From: Paenibacillus sp. 1781tsa1
GTDB taxonomy: Bacteria > Bacillota > Bacilli > Paenibacillales > Paenibacillaceae
DNA: 64,000 bases
Direction: 5' to 3'
Assembly: GCF_024159265.1 (NCBI RefSeq)
Contig: NZ_JAMYWY010000001.1
Span: 2,294,001 to 2,358,000 of the forward strand
The notes beneath the pieces are model-generated. The model saw only the letters and a list, made by a program, of their open reading frames with translations, was not told where the DNA came from and searched no databases. Below are positions 16,667 through 26,098 of the stretch, piece after piece. Positions within the stretch are counted from its first letter, which is position 1; every line of letters begins with the position of its first letter. A program made the translations under genes and the position numbers.

Positions 16667-18249
16667 GACTATTAATTGTGGATGATGAAGTGATTATCCG
16701 TACAGGGCTTGCCAGCGTTATCGCTTGGCATGAACTCGGAATTGAACTTCTTCAACCGGCTGCCTCGGCAGAGGAGGCGTTAACACGCATGGCAGAGGAA
16801 CGTCCGCATATCCTGATGACGGATATTCGGATGACAGGCAGATCAGGGTTGGAACTGGCAGAAGAGGGTCTGCGATTGTTACCTGAGCTGGAAGTCATTA
16901 TTTTGTCCGGATACGATGACTTTTCTTATGCGCAGCAGGCGATACGCCAAGGTGTTACAGATTATCTGCTCAAAACAAGCAAGCCGGAAGAGATCATCAA
17001 GACCGTATTACAGGCCAAACAACGGATCACGGAACGTTGGGCAGAGAAGTCCAGAGAGGGACAGCTTATGCGGGAGAATCGGGAGCGGTTATTTGCCGGT
17101 TGGATCATTGACGGTGACACCGCTTCGGGCCAATTTCCTTCATTTCTGCGATCTGATGCTGGAATAGAGACAGGGGTTAATGGCCTTGATGATGAACAGA
17201 TTCGCAGACAAGTCATTGTTCTTCGAGCAGAGGGTTGGGATCGATCCTCGGATGCGCTATTACGATTTGCGGTGCAGAATACCCTCGAGGATATGCTACC
17301 GGGTGCCATTGCACATGTAGAGAAACAGCAAATTATATGTGTAGTTTCATGGCCGCCTGTGGATCTGGAATATCCGTTCAGGCTGGAGAGTGCATTACGT
17401 CGGGTGGAGCAATTACTGAAGTGCACTCTGCGTGCAGCAGTAGGTCTGCCTGTGCGTGGATATGCAGATCTGCACGAAAGCTACCGAACTGCTTCAGCTG
17501 CTTTCCGATATCGAGGGTTGATGGATGATAAAGTATGGCACTATGAGCACGTTCAGGATCGCCAAGGTGGTAAAACTGTACTTACGCACGAAGAGGAGAC
17601 CACACTTGGTTCAATATTGCTGGATAATGATTCAGTGAGGTTAACGACATGGACGCGAGAACTGGTGGCTAGTTTTATTACAGAACCGGAGGTCACGCCA
17701 GAATCGTTCAGTGCTTGTCTGCACTCTGCGGTCATTGCAGGTCATCGCTGGCTGACTCGCACAATGCGAGCCACAGGGCGTGAAGAACCCGCAAGGCTCG
17801 AGCCATGGTTGCCGGAACCGGATGCCGAAGCTGCGGAGCTCGGGGATATGCTGTTCCATCATCTGTATGGTCTGATGCATGTCTATCATAGCCGAATGGG
17901 TCAGGGACAGGCTGCCCATGTGCAAAAGGCTATTGGTTATATTGAATCATCACTGGCACAGGATATTAATCTACAGCAGGTAGCTGGACATGTTCATTTG
18001 CATCCGGGTCACCTCAGTGAACTGTTTAAAAAAGAAATGGGTGTGACCTTTGGAGATTTTGTCACCGATATGCGTATCCGAAGAGCGATGGATATGCTCG
18101 CGGTGTCTCCAGCGAAGGTCAGTGAAGTTGCTGCCATCAGCGGCTACGAAGACGTGAAATATTTTAGCAGGCTGTTCAAAAAACATACCGGCAAGACCCC
18201 GAGTGAATATCGTGAAGAGGCGTTGTCGTTCAAGTCTTCGGGAAGTTAG
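16663..18249 (+). CDS. YesN-type AraC response regulator (module A)
   Basis: 528 residues. The receiver domain occupies residues 1-120, with the acidic pair DDE at residues 7-9, phospho-acceptor Asp54 (LMTDIRMTG) and the conserved Lys in YLLKTSKPEE. A long middle region of no clear family follows. The C-terminus has two AraC-type helix-turn-helix motifs (INLQQVAGHVHLHPGHLSEL and KVSEVAAISGYEDVKYFSR), ending KKHTGKTPSEYR. The ATG overlaps the kinase stop by four bases, so the pair is translationally coupled. Expected to activate the transporter and beta-mannosidase genes around it. Confidence 0.93.
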   Translation: MRLLIVDDEVIIRTGLASVIAWHELGIELLQPAASAEEALTRMAEERPHILMTDIRMTGRSGLELAEEGLRLLPELEVIILSGYDDFSYAQQAIRQGVTDYLLKTSKPEEIIKTVLQAKQRITERWAEKSREGQLMRENRERLFAGWIIDGDTASGQFPSFLRSDAGIETGVNGLDDEQIRRQVIVLRAEGWDRSSDALLRFAVQNTLEDMLPGAIAHVEKQQIICVVSWPPVDLEYPFRLESALRRVEQLLKCTLRAAVGLPVRGYADLHESYRTASAAFRYRGLMDDKVWHYEHVQDRQGGKTVLTHEEETTLGSILLDNDSVRLTTWTRELVASFITEPEVTPESFSACLHSAVIAGHRWLTRTMRATGREEPARLEPWLPEPDAEAAELGDMLFHHLYGLMHVYHSRMGQGQAAHVQKAIGYIESSLAQDINLQQVAGHVHLHPGHLSELFKKEMGVTFGDFVTDMRIRRAMDMLAVSPAKVSEVAAISGYEDVKYFSRLFKKHTGKTPSEYREEALSFKSSGS

Positions 18250-18282
18250 AAATGAGCAGATTAGGAAGCATGCCTTGCCTTT

Positions 18283-18298
18283 CTGCAAACGTTTTCGA
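18283..18298. promoter_or_regulatory. cre-like site upstream of the beta-mannosidase gene
   Basis: CTGCAAACGTTTTCGA has the core TGNAANCGNTNNC and misses the 16-base cre consensus at two positions. It lies 42 bases before the beta-mannosidase start, just after the response regulator stop, consistent with CcpA control of this gene as a roadblock or at its own promoter. Confidence 0.45.
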
Positions 18299-18339
18299 TA
18301 GGGTATTACTCAGGGTTATTGGAGAGTGAGGGCATACTG

Positions 18340-20916
18340 ATGAAGACCCATAGTTCAAGTCAGGATTTATCGGGACAATGGAAGATACAACATTTTGAAG
18401 TTGGAGAGAAGCGGGCAATGGATGTGGCAGCTGCTGCGCTGGATGACCGTTTCTGGATCGGGGCTGAAGTGCCTGGGGATGTACATGCTGCACTGATTGA
18501 GCGCAGTATCATTGATCCGCCCTATTACGGACATAATGATGCTAAAAGTCGCTGGATTGAGCAAAAGGAATGGTGGTACCGTACAACCTTCAATCTGGTG
18601 AGAGATGCGGAGACGGAAGAGCACTTTGAATTGGTGTTTGAAGGATTGGACACGTTTGCAACGGTGTATGTGAATGGCCATGAAGTTGGAAAAACGGCAA
18701 ATATGCTTATGTCACATACATTTAATGTAACATCTCTGGTTCGCAGCGGCTGGAATGCGATTGCTGTCAAGTTTGATCCGCTTCACCTGCATCACCGGGA
18801 CAAAGAAACCTTTGACTGGTCCTCGTATACGAAGGAACGGCCATGGTTGCGCAAAGCAGCAATGAACTTTGGCTGGGACTGGGGGCCACGCATGGTGACG
18901 GTGGGAATCTGGGGGGCTGTACGGCTGGAAAAACGAACAATAGCCAAGCTGGAAAGTGTGTATGCTCGAACGGAATCAGTCAGTTCAGAGCTTGCTGTAT
19001 TACGCGTCACGGCAGATGTGAAGTCCGTCTTGTCTTTTCGCAGCAGACAGAAACGTGAGCAGGCTTTGGTTACGTCCTGTACTATTCGTCTGCTGGATCG
19101 CAACGGACACGAGGTGGCAGGAGCCACTGAACTGCCTGTAGAAGGTGGTAAGGCAGATACCACGTTGAACGTCACGTCACCTCAGTTATGGTGGACTCAT
19201 GATCTGGGTGAGCCGTATCTGTATACGCTAGAGGTTACTTTATACGCAGATGGCATTGAGGTGGATCGTTACAGCGAGCCTTATGGGTTACGAACGATTG
19301 AGCTGGCTCTTCATAATGAACGGGGTGAAGATGCATTTACGTTTATTCTGAACGGAGTCAAAGTATATGCCAAGGGTGCCAACTGGATTCCGGCTGATCA
19401 TCTGATTGGTGCCATCCCCGACTCCAGGTATCGTGAGCTTGTCGAGCTGTCGGTAGAAGGACATATGAACATGCTGCGCGTCTGGGCCGGTGGTATATAT
19501 GAGAAGGATGTCTTCTACGATGAGTGTGATCGGCAAGGGGTGTTGGTGTGGCAGGATTTTGCATTTGCGAACGCATTGTTCCCGGATTTCAATCGTGATT
19601 TCATGGACAATGTACGGCAAGAGGTAGAAAACAATGTCATTCGCCTGCGTAACCGCGCCTCGCTTGCCATCTGGTGTGGCAATAACGAGATTGACTGGCT
19701 TTATGACATGAAGTCTGCAAGCGGGGATATTACCAGTCCGTTCTACGGCGAACTTATCTATCATGAGCTGATCCCTGAAGTGCTGGATCGCTTGGATCTG
19801 TCCCGTCCGTACTGGCCTTCTTCGCCGTTCGGGGATAGCAACGATCAGGACGCGAATGATCCCGATGTCGGGGATCGTCACAACTGGCAGGTATGGCATG
19901 GCTCGGTCTATCCAAGGAAGCATGGAGAGCCCCCGCTGCTGGACTATAGTATTGAAGGTGTGACGTTCAAAAATTACAAAAAGGATCATGCGCTTTTCAG
20001 CAGTGAATTTGGTATGCATGCCTCGGCCAATCGTTACACGCTGGAGAAAAATATGCCCGCAGGGCAGTTTTACTGGGGCAGTCCGGAGATGGCCTACCGT
20101 AACAAGGATACCAACCACCAAAAAGGCATTCTGCTGATGGAAGGTTACACAGGCATTCCGCAAAATATAGAAGAATACATGAACTATTCCATGCTGACTC
20201 AAGCAGAAGGATTGCGCTATGGAATAGAACATTTCCGACGTATTAATCACCGTAACAGCGGTGCGCTTGTGTGGCAATTGAATGACAGTTGGCCAGGAAC
20301 AAGCTGGTCCATGATTGATTATGAACTGCTGCCGAAGGCATCCTTTTATTACGGGAAAATATTCTTTCATCCTGTCCTGTTGTCACTGGAGCATGAGCCG
20401 GGGGAGCCGCTTGCGTTGTGGGTTGTGAATGATACGCAGGACGTCTTGAAAGGCCAGCTGCGGCTCAATGTCTATGCATTGAATGGAGAGAAGATCTACT
20501 CCAGCTCACATGCTGTTGAAGTAACATCTCAATCCACATTGTGTATTGCCGAATTAACTGAAGTAGAGGTGTTACAGGGCAGACGTGCGGAGGAAGTAAT
20601 GGTTGAGTTGGTATCCGATGGATTTGCGGCGCCGATCAATCGGTACTTCTTGCGCGATCCGAAGGATGTGTCCTTGCCGGAATCTCAATTGAGTGTACAT
20701 GTGAATGAAGAGGAGCAATCTGTAACGGTTACTGCCAGTGGAGCAATTGCACGATTGGTGAAGTTGGAGCTCCCTCTTGGGCGTGTGCGATTCAGTGACA
20801 ATTATTTTGATCTGCTCCCGGGCGAGAGCCGGACGGTAAGACTTCGTCATCCAGAGCAATCGTCTTTGCCACTGACGGAATTTCGGGTCAGTGCCATGAA
20901 CGGCAGAGAAGGATAA
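18340..20916 (+). CDS. Beta-mannosidase, glycoside hydrolase family 2
   Basis: 858 residues, normal for family 2 beta-mannosidases, which release mannose from the non-reducing end of beta-mannosides. An N-terminal jelly-roll domain (WWYRTTFNL, FEGLDTFATVYVNG) and Ig-like domains precede a TIM barrel. There Glu450 in WCGNNEIDW is the acid/base and Glu556 in SSEFGMHA the nucleophile. FGWDWGPR is a further hallmark of the mannosidase branch. No signal peptide, so it acts on imported oligosaccharides in the cytoplasm. The start ATG 18340 has GTGAGGG upstream; an in-frame TTG (18319) would add seven residues. It is last in module A, with a cre-like site ahead and a strong terminator behind. Confidence 0.93.
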   Translation: MKTHSSSQDLSGQWKIQHFEVGEKRAMDVAAAALDDRFWIGAEVPGDVHAALIERSIIDPPYYGHNDAKSRWIEQKEWWYRTTFNLVRDAETEEHFELVFEGLDTFATVYVNGHEVGKTANMLMSHTFNVTSLVRSGWNAIAVKFDPLHLHHRDKETFDWSSYTKERPWLRKAAMNFGWDWGPRMVTVGIWGAVRLEKRTIAKLESVYARTESVSSELAVLRVTADVKSVLSFRSRQKREQALVTSCTIRLLDRNGHEVAGATELPVEGGKADTTLNVTSPQLWWTHDLGEPYLYTLEVTLYADGIEVDRYSEPYGLRTIELALHNERGEDAFTFILNGVKVYAKGANWIPADHLIGAIPDSRYRELVELSVEGHMNMLRVWAGGIYEKDVFYDECDRQGVLVWQDFAFANALFPDFNRDFMDNVRQEVENNVIRLRNRASLAIWCGNNEIDWLYDMKSASGDITSPFYGELIYHELIPEVLDRLDLSRPYWPSSPFGDSNDQDANDPDVGDRHNWQVWHGSVYPRKHGEPPLLDYSIEGVTFKNYKKDHALFSSEFGMHASANRYTLEKNMPAGQFYWGSPEMAYRNKDTNHQKGILLMEGYTGIPQNIEEYMNYSMLTQAEGLRYGIEHFRRINHRNSGALVWQLNDSWPGTSWSMIDYELLPKASFYYGKIFFHPVLLSLEHEPGEPLALWVVNDTQDVLKGQLRLNVYALNGEKIYSSSHAVEVTSQSTLCIAELTEVEVLQGRRAEEVMVELVSDGFAAPINRYFLRDPKDVSLPESQLSVHVNEEEQSVTVTASGAIARLVKLELPLGRVRFSDNYFDLLPGESRTVRLRHPEQSSLPLTEFRVSAMNGREG

Positions 20917-20965
20917 AATAATAATAAACTATGATTCTGATTCGAGGTTCAAGGTTTGAGTTTCA

Positions 20966-21000
20966 AGGTGGTTATCCTGATCAGGATGCCACCTTTTTTG
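20966..21000 (+). terminator. Terminator of sugar module A
   Basis: AGGTGG (20966-20971) pairs with CCACCT (20989-20994), and ATCCTGA/TCAGGAT closes the inner stem. TTTTTT follows. Confidence 0.9.
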
Positions 21001-21141
21001 CTTTTGCAGCAGGTGAGTTCATGTCGTCGTGTCAGGTGATCTTGTCCTTGTTCCACAAGCGATACTTTCAATCGGGTTCACATCTTGGATCATTAAGGTT
21101 AGTATGATAGAAAGAAATCGTTCTCAAAAGGAGGTGAATTC

Positions 21142-21369
21142 ATGTCATTTGTCTTTTATCCAGAGATGGTTATATTCATTTTGATGCTGATCTTGCTGAT
21201 TATTGGTATTGTATATATTGTTCGTAAAAGCAAACAAGTACTGCGCCGCGTCAGTAATCTGGAGAAAGCAGTATATGAAAAAGATAACATCTCATCCTAT
21301 CCGAAGAACGTTGATACTGTACAAGAAGCACCAAGAGAAGACACGTTTGCTCCACGTAAACGAAAATGA
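21142..21369 (+). CDS. Small single-span membrane protein of unknown function
   Basis: 75 residues. A hydrophobic helix (~8-28, MVIFILMLILLIIGIVYIV) is followed by a basic stretch (RKSKQVLRRV) and a polar, acidic/basic tail ending PRKRK. The orientation is probably N-out/C-in by the positive-inside rule. The ribosome site AAAGGAGGTGAATTC is excellent, which is the main reason to accept so short a gene. I do not recognise the family. It stands alone between the module A terminator and a bidirectional terminator. Confidence 0.75.
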   Translation: MSFVFYPEMVIFILMLILLIIGIVYIVRKSKQVLRRVSNLEKAVYEKDNISSYPKNVDTVQEAPREDTFAPRKRK

Positions 21370-21410
21370 AGAAGGATACGGGATTACATAAGAAAGATAA
21401 ACCAACAAAC

Positions 21411-21453
21411 CAAACAGCCGATTCTTCTCTATGAGGAAGTGATCGGCTGTTTG
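21411..21453. terminator. Bidirectional terminator
   Basis: CAAACAGCCGAT (21411-21422) pairs perfectly with ATCGGCTGTTTG (21442-21453), with a further CTTC/GAAG inner stem. It lies between the convergent small membrane protein and monooxygenase genes and could serve both, although T-tracts are modest. Confidence 0.65.
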
Positions 21454-21486
21454 GGCATATAGGCATTTTATCCGTATTAACTGGGT

Positions 21487-22602
21487 TTAGAGAAAGGATT
21501 CATACCGCTGTTGAAAAGAAGATTCCATCTCCACTTGTCGTGCAAGTTGCTGTTGAACCTTCGCTCCGCGAATTGTCTGAAGTTCCTGAAGTTGTGAAGT
21601 GGAACTGAATTGATTTGTAGCCATCTGAACAAGTAATTCGGAGAGCACATCCGCATCTTCGAGCGCGGCATTAAGTCCGAACGCACCGGTTGGGGTCATG
21701 GTATGAGCGGCATCACCGATGAGTACAACATTGTCTTGTGCCCACGACTGGCAATAGCTGCTTTCGACAGATAACAGAACAAAATCACTCCAGCTCTGAA
21801 TGTTGGCAGCTACAGAATCAGACAGGCAAGGAAATGCGGAGACAAGTTTGTCTACAAAAGGAGCAATCGGCTGTTCTCTCAGCTTGGAGTATGCTCCTTC
21901 GGGGATGTTCCATCCAATCTGAACATAACCGCCAAACTGTGAGAACAGTGCGAGCTGTTGACCATCCATGCTGGCCATTCGAACAGCCGGTTCCCAACCT
22001 ATCGGTGCCGGAATACGCGCCCACAGTAGGTCATACCCATGCTTGCGAATTTCGGGGGTCAAACCGGAATGTTTGCGTACAGCAGAGTATCTGCCATCAG
22101 CACCGACAATAACAGATGCTTCGATGGAGGCGGGCACGCCGTTCTGCCGAATATTGATACCAACGATATGGCCGTTCTTGTCTCGTAGCATACCCGTCAT
22201 AATTGTATTGAATAATACTTGTTCGTTTGAACTATGCTGCTGAGCGTGCGACACGATGGCTTCCAGGAGATGATCTTGAGGTACATGAATACCCACATGA
22301 GATTCCCCATTGCCCGGGGATACCGTATGAATAATCTGACCATTTTCCCAATATTGAATCTGCTCCAAGAGCAGCGCTCCACGTTCCTTGACGAGGGGAT
22401 AGAGGCCGTGTTTATTTAAAATTGCTTCGCCGTCCACATTGAGCAACTCCCCGCGAAACGACTTGTGCAGGTGAGGTTGCCGCTCTATGAGCATCGTGGA
22501 TATCCCTTTTTGATTCAGTAAATACGAAAGTAAGGCACCACCTGGCCCAGCGCCGACGATACAAACACCCGTTTTTAATTGTGATTGTGAATTCTGATTC
22601 AT
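21487..22602 (-). CDS. FAD-dependent monooxygenase
   Basis: 371 residues of the UbiH/PHBH-like flavoprotein family. The dinucleotide-binding motif is CIVGAGPGGALLSYLL near residue 15, followed by the ERQPHLHKSFRGE arginine loop. A DG motif lies in VGADGRYSAVR, and the second FAD motif is VLIGDAAHTMTPTGAFGLN. Such enzymes hydroxylate aromatic or related compounds with NAD(P)H and oxygen; the substrate is unknown. I chose the ATG at 22602 (nine bases after AAGGGA); an ATG two codons upstream (22608) is nearly on top of the ribosome site. It is divergent from a MarR regulator gene, a common pairing where the regulator responds to the aromatic substrate. Confidence 0.85.
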   Translation of the reverse strand: MNQNSQSQLKTGVCIVGAGPGGALLSYLLNQKGISTMLIERQPHLHKSFRGELLNVDGEAILNKHGLYPLVKERGALLLEQIQYWENGQIIHTVSPGNGESHVGIHVPQDHLLEAIVSHAQQHSSNEQVLFNTIMTGMLRDKNGHIVGINIRQNGVPASIEASVIVGADGRYSAVRKHSGLTPEIRKHGYDLLWARIPAPIGWEPAVRMASMDGQQLALFSQFGGYVQIGWNIPEGAYSKLREQPIAPFVDKLVSAFPCLSDSVAANIQSWSDFVLLSVESSYCQSWAQDNVVLIGDAAHTMTPTGAFGLNAALEDADVLSELLVQMATNQFSSTSQLQELQTIRGAKVQQQLARQVEMESSFQQRYESFL

Positions 22603-22872
22603 GTGCATAAGTCCCTTGCAATATAATGGTGACTCTTGTTTACTTTATAACAACAGATTTATTAAAATCATTAAGTAACTAAAAGTAACTTTAAAGATAT
22701 AGGTTATTATAAACAAACCCGTTGCCATAATGCAATAGGTGAAACCCAAAATAAAACACAAGTCTTCCGGTCGAGTAAAGGGTGGCCAGTGCAAGCGTAT
22801 TTTTCACAAACATCATAGTGTAAATATGTTACAATATAAGGTAGGTTATGATGAAAGGCAGGAGGAACGTTT

Positions 22873-23355
22873 ATGAGCCCGGATACGGAGCGAAACTCTC
22901 AATTGGCAAATGTAGATCAATTGTTGGAGGCCTTCTTCAGATATAAAAATAAAGTATTGGATCAGCAGCAGAAGACCGAAACCAACTGTAAACTGAATCC
23001 GACAAAAAGTCATATATTGGGCATGATTTTACGTGAAAAACGCTGTATGGCGGTTGATGTGGCCAGACAACTCAGCTTGTCTTCCGGCGCAACCACCATT
23101 GTACTGAATCAACTGGAGACAGAAGGGTTGATCCAGCGTGTGCGCAGTGAAGAAGATCGGAGAATTGTGTGGCTGTCCTTAACGGATGAAGGAGCGCAGC
23201 TTGCCAAGACGCTTAATGCGAATCGTGGCCGAATGACGTGGGAATTGTTGCAAGCACTTTCCGAAGAGGAGCAACAGCAGATGTTCGGCATGTTGAAGAA
23301 AATTGAACTGAAACTGCTGGAGAACATGAAGTCGTTTGAGCAGATCCACCGATAA
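22873..23355 (+). CDS. MarR-family transcriptional regulator
   Basis: 160 residues with the MarR winged-helix core. Recognition-helix region CMAVDVARQLSLSSGATTIV is followed by LNQLETEGLIQRVRSEEDRR, the typical wing with its Asp-Arg pair, and WLSLTDEGAQL. Helices at both ends would form the dimer interface. The ATG follows GGCAGGAGGAACGTTT. It is divergent from the FAD monooxygenase gene (270-base shared control region), which it probably represses. A region of AAGTAACT-type repeats at about 22672-22694 could be its operator. A terminator follows at 23382. Confidence 0.9.
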   Translation: MSPDTERNSQLANVDQLLEAFFRYKNKVLDQQQKTETNCKLNPTKSHILGMILREKRCMAVDVARQLSLSSGATTIVLNQLETEGLIQRVRSEEDRRIVWLSLTDEGAQLAKTLNANRGRMTWELLQALSEEEQQQMFGMLKKIELKLLENMKSFEQIHR

Positions 23356-23381
23356 TGCATATATGACTTGAGTCCTTGAAG

Positions 23382-23444
23382 ACGTCAGTCCTCATGAGTT
23401 CGTCCCTAATTGCGGGGGGATGAGCCTTGAAGACTGGCGTTTTT
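23382..23444 (+). terminator. Terminator after the MarR gene
   Basis: ACGTCAGTC (23382-23390) pairs with GACTGGCGT (23432-23440, one wobble) and CTCAT pairs with ATGAG inside; TTTTT follows. Long but extensively paired. Confidence 0.65.
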
Positions 23445-23452
23445 GAGTTTGT

Positions 23453-23752
23453 TTACAAATGAAAGCGAACCACATGATCCGTCAAGCCTTCATGGATCAA
23501 CACTTCTTTTTGTTTGCTACCCATTAGGTCAAAATGGGGAAATGGCTGCCGCTGATGAATGTATCGCGGGTCCAGCCCATGATCGTTACACCAACGCTCG
23601 AGACGTTCCAGATCTGCACAGCCAACTTTGGTGACACTGGTGATGCCGGGGAATCGGTTGTCAATCCAGAAATGAGTGAGGTACGCAATCTCACCACGAG
23701 CCACTTGCTCCTTCCACGCAGCCAGCTCTTGTCGTTTAATTCCAAATGCCAT
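23453..23752 (-). CDS. Conserved hypothetical protein, YneQ-like
   Basis: 99 residues, soluble, with the conserved-looking segments MAFGIKRQELAAWKEQV, YLTHFWIDNRFPG and YIHQRQPFPHFDLMG. From memory this matches the YneQ family of Bacillus in length and opening sequence; its function is unknown. The minus-strand ATG at 23752 has AAAGGAAC about ten bases upstream. It is convergent with the MarR gene and its reading frame almost touches the MarR terminator. Confidence 0.7.
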   Translation of the reverse strand: MAFGIKRQELAAWKEQVARGEIAYLTHFWIDNRFPGITSVTKVGCADLERLERWCNDHGLDPRYIHQRQPFPHFDLMGSKQKEVLIHEGLTDHVVRFHL

Positions 23753-23966
23753 AGATGCAAGTTCCTTTCCAAACGGGTATTGTCCTGAGCATATTGTAAC
23801 ATCTTATATACAGAATCCATCAGAATTCTTTCATTCAGACTGGTCTCAAACCAGTTGATTGGGTATATGAATATGACAACATTTTTATAACAAAGTTTGG
23901 ATTATGTTAAAATAAACCTATACAACAAAGGTTTCACCACTTCTATAGCGGAAAGGGATTGTCATC

Positions 23967-25991
23967 ATGGAAATATTTATAGCTGTACTTGTCTTACTGG
24001 TACTGATCGGTTTATCGAACATCCTGAACCGGTTTGTACCCTTTATACCTGTTCCGCTCATTCAAATCGTGCTTGGTGTAGCCATAGCTCTGCTTCCTGC
24101 CGGGGTACACTTGCAGTTGAATCCGGAATTGTTCTTTGTACTTTTCATCGCACCTTTGTTATACAACGATGGGAAGCGAACACCAAGGAATGAATTATGG
24201 AATCTGCGTGCACCTATACTTTTGCTTGCGCTGGGGCTTGTGTTCGTGACGGTGGTCGTGGCGGGATATGCCATTCATTGGCTGATTCCTACGATTCCGT
24301 TACCCGCGGCTTTTGCTCTTGCAGCCATATTGTCCCCGACAGATGCTGTGGCCGTTGGTGCCATGGCAGGGCGGGTACATTTGCCAAAAGGCATACATAG
24401 GCTCCTTGAAGGTGAAGCATTAATGAATGATGCATCCGGCTTGGTCGCCTTCAAATTCGCGATTGCAGCCACGGTTACAGGTGTGTTTTCCCTGGCGCAG
24501 GCAACCTTCAGTTTTATTCTGATTGCCATTGGCGGACTTCTCGTGGGGGCATTGTTATCTTTTCTGTTAATCAGGCTCGGGATGTGGATTCGCAGGCTAG
24601 GCATGGAAGATGTAACAATTCACATGCTGCTGCAAATACTGACGCCATTTATCATCTATCTGGTGAGTGAAGAAATTGGGGTATCAGGTATTCTTGCGGT
24701 AGTGGCAGGCGGTATTATCCACGCCATTGAGCGTGACCGCGCTGAATCGGTTCAGTTGAAAATGCAGGTGGTATCTGCGAGCACATGGTCAGTCATTTTA
24801 TTTATACTAAATGGTCTGGTGTTTGTAATTCTGGGTGTACAGGTCCCGGATGTTTTGAGTACTATTTTCGAAAATGTTTCGTTTAATAATCTGCAGGTGC
24901 TGGGCTACGTGGGCTTGATCTCGGTGCTACTGCTAGTTCTGCGCTTTCTCTGGATCTATCTGTTCTGGCAAGGGAATGAATGGCTTCCTACCAAATCCTC
25001 TATTGGCAGTCCCAGATTCAAGGATATCACGATTATTTCCCTATCTGGGGTACGAGGGGCTGTGACATTGGCGGGTGCCTTCTCCATTCCTTATGTGCTT
25101 CAGGATGGTTCACCTTTCCCTGAACGGGATCTGATTATCTTCCTGGCAGCAGGGGTAATCCTCTTCTCCCTGATTGCGGCGAGTGTGTTTCTTCCCATTC
25201 TGGCCAAGGACGATGGGAAATCCACCGAAGAAACACCTCAGAAGTCCGAAAGAAAAGCACATGACATTATGCTGAATGCCGCAATACGGGCCGTCAAATC
25301 CGAAATGAATGATGAGAACAAAGCTGCAGCACTCGCGGTCGTCTCCGATCTGTCCAAATATATCAGGCAGGCCGCAGGTCAGCTTACCGCCGATAAACGC
25401 AAAGATATCCAGAAACAAGAAACGGCTATTAACCTGATTGCGACCCGTGCGGAGCGGAAAGAAATCGAAGCGATGCTGGATGAAAATGCTATTGCTTCCG
25501 ATGCCGCCTTCAAATGTGACAGTTGGCTGGATCGCAAGGAAATGATGTTGGCCAATCGTGCAAACACTCAGATGATAACCTCAATCAACGAGATCGGGCG
25601 TGTGCTGGGTCATCTGTTCACCAATCGATCCCAGAAGCCGAGTCAACCCTTCATGCTTGAAAATGCAGAACTTTTCCGTCAGGTGAAGTTACGTACCTCT
25701 GAAGCCGCAATTAAGGCTATTCGTGCCCATATGAATGATGGGAATCGAGTCGTTGCTTTGTCGGTTATCGCCAAGTATGAGCGTGTAATTGCCAAGTTGC
25801 GAACCTGGAACCAAGGGAAAACAGAAGATCCGTTTAATCAGGAGAAGCTTGAGTTGCAGATGGTGGCGATTCAGGAACAACGCAATACAGTGCAACAATT
25901 GTATGAAAACGGTGAAATTAATCGTGATGTGGCTGCCAAGCTGCGCCGGTTTATCAATGACGTGGAAGCGACTGCGTTGAAAAACACTTAA
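23967..25991 (+). CDS. Na+/H+ antiporter, CPA1 family (NhaK/YvgP-like)
   Basis: 674 residues. The first ~415 hold 11-12 predicted membrane helices of the CPA1 antiporter fold. The ion-binding signature is ILSPTDAVAVGAMAGRV (helix 5), followed by LEGEALMNDASGLVAF. SGVRGAVTLAGAFSIP is the conserved late helix. A cytoplasmic tail of about 250 residues, rich in charged helices, follows. It expels sodium or potassium in exchange for protons and so helps pH and salt tolerance. The length and long tail resemble B. subtilis NhaK. Start ATG at 23967, with GGAAAGGGATTGTCATC upstream. No clear partner gene. Confidence 0.88.
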   Translation: MEIFIAVLVLLVLIGLSNILNRFVPFIPVPLIQIVLGVAIALLPAGVHLQLNPELFFVLFIAPLLYNDGKRTPRNELWNLRAPILLLALGLVFVTVVVAGYAIHWLIPTIPLPAAFALAAILSPTDAVAVGAMAGRVHLPKGIHRLLEGEALMNDASGLVAFKFAIAATVTGVFSLAQATFSFILIAIGGLLVGALLSFLLIRLGMWIRRLGMEDVTIHMLLQILTPFIIYLVSEEIGVSGILAVVAGGIIHAIERDRAESVQLKMQVVSASTWSVILFILNGLVFVILGVQVPDVLSTIFENVSFNNLQVLGYVGLISVLLLVLRFLWIYLFWQGNEWLPTKSSIGSPRFKDITIISLSGVRGAVTLAGAFSIPYVLQDGSPFPERDLIIFLAAGVILFSLIAASVFLPILAKDDGKSTEETPQKSERKAHDIMLNAAIRAVKSEMNDENKAAALAVVSDLSKYIRQAAGQLTADKRKDIQKQETAINLIATRAERKEIEAMLDENAIASDAAFKCDSWLDRKEMMLANRANTQMITSINEIGRVLGHLFTNRSQKPSQPFMLENAELFRQVKLRTSEAAIKAIRAHMNDGNRVVALSVIAKYERVIAKLRTWNQGKTEDPFNQEKLELQMVAIQEQRNTVQQLYENGEINRDVAAKLRRFINDVEATALKNT

Positions 25992-26008
25992 TCCGATAAA
26001 TCCGATAT

Positions 26009-26037
26009 TTTAAATTTGCTAAACGGTTTGATATACT
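26009..26037 (+). promoter_or_regulatory. Predicted extended -10 promoter of the aldo-keto reductase gene
   Basis: TTTAAA (26009-26014), a 17-base spacer and TATACT (26032-26037) preceded by TG at -15 fit a sigma-A promoter about 60 bases before the start codon. Confidence 0.5.
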
Positions 26038-26098
26038 ATGGGACAAGAAAGAAATCACTACCAAATACTTATATCGATCAGTGAGGGAGAGATGAGAC

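Noticed and set aside
19288..20370. 360-codon minus-strand frame
   Set aside because: Lies wholly inside the beta-mannosidase gene on the other strand, has no ribosome site and reads as low-quality Cys/His/Arg-rich sequence: a shadow frame.
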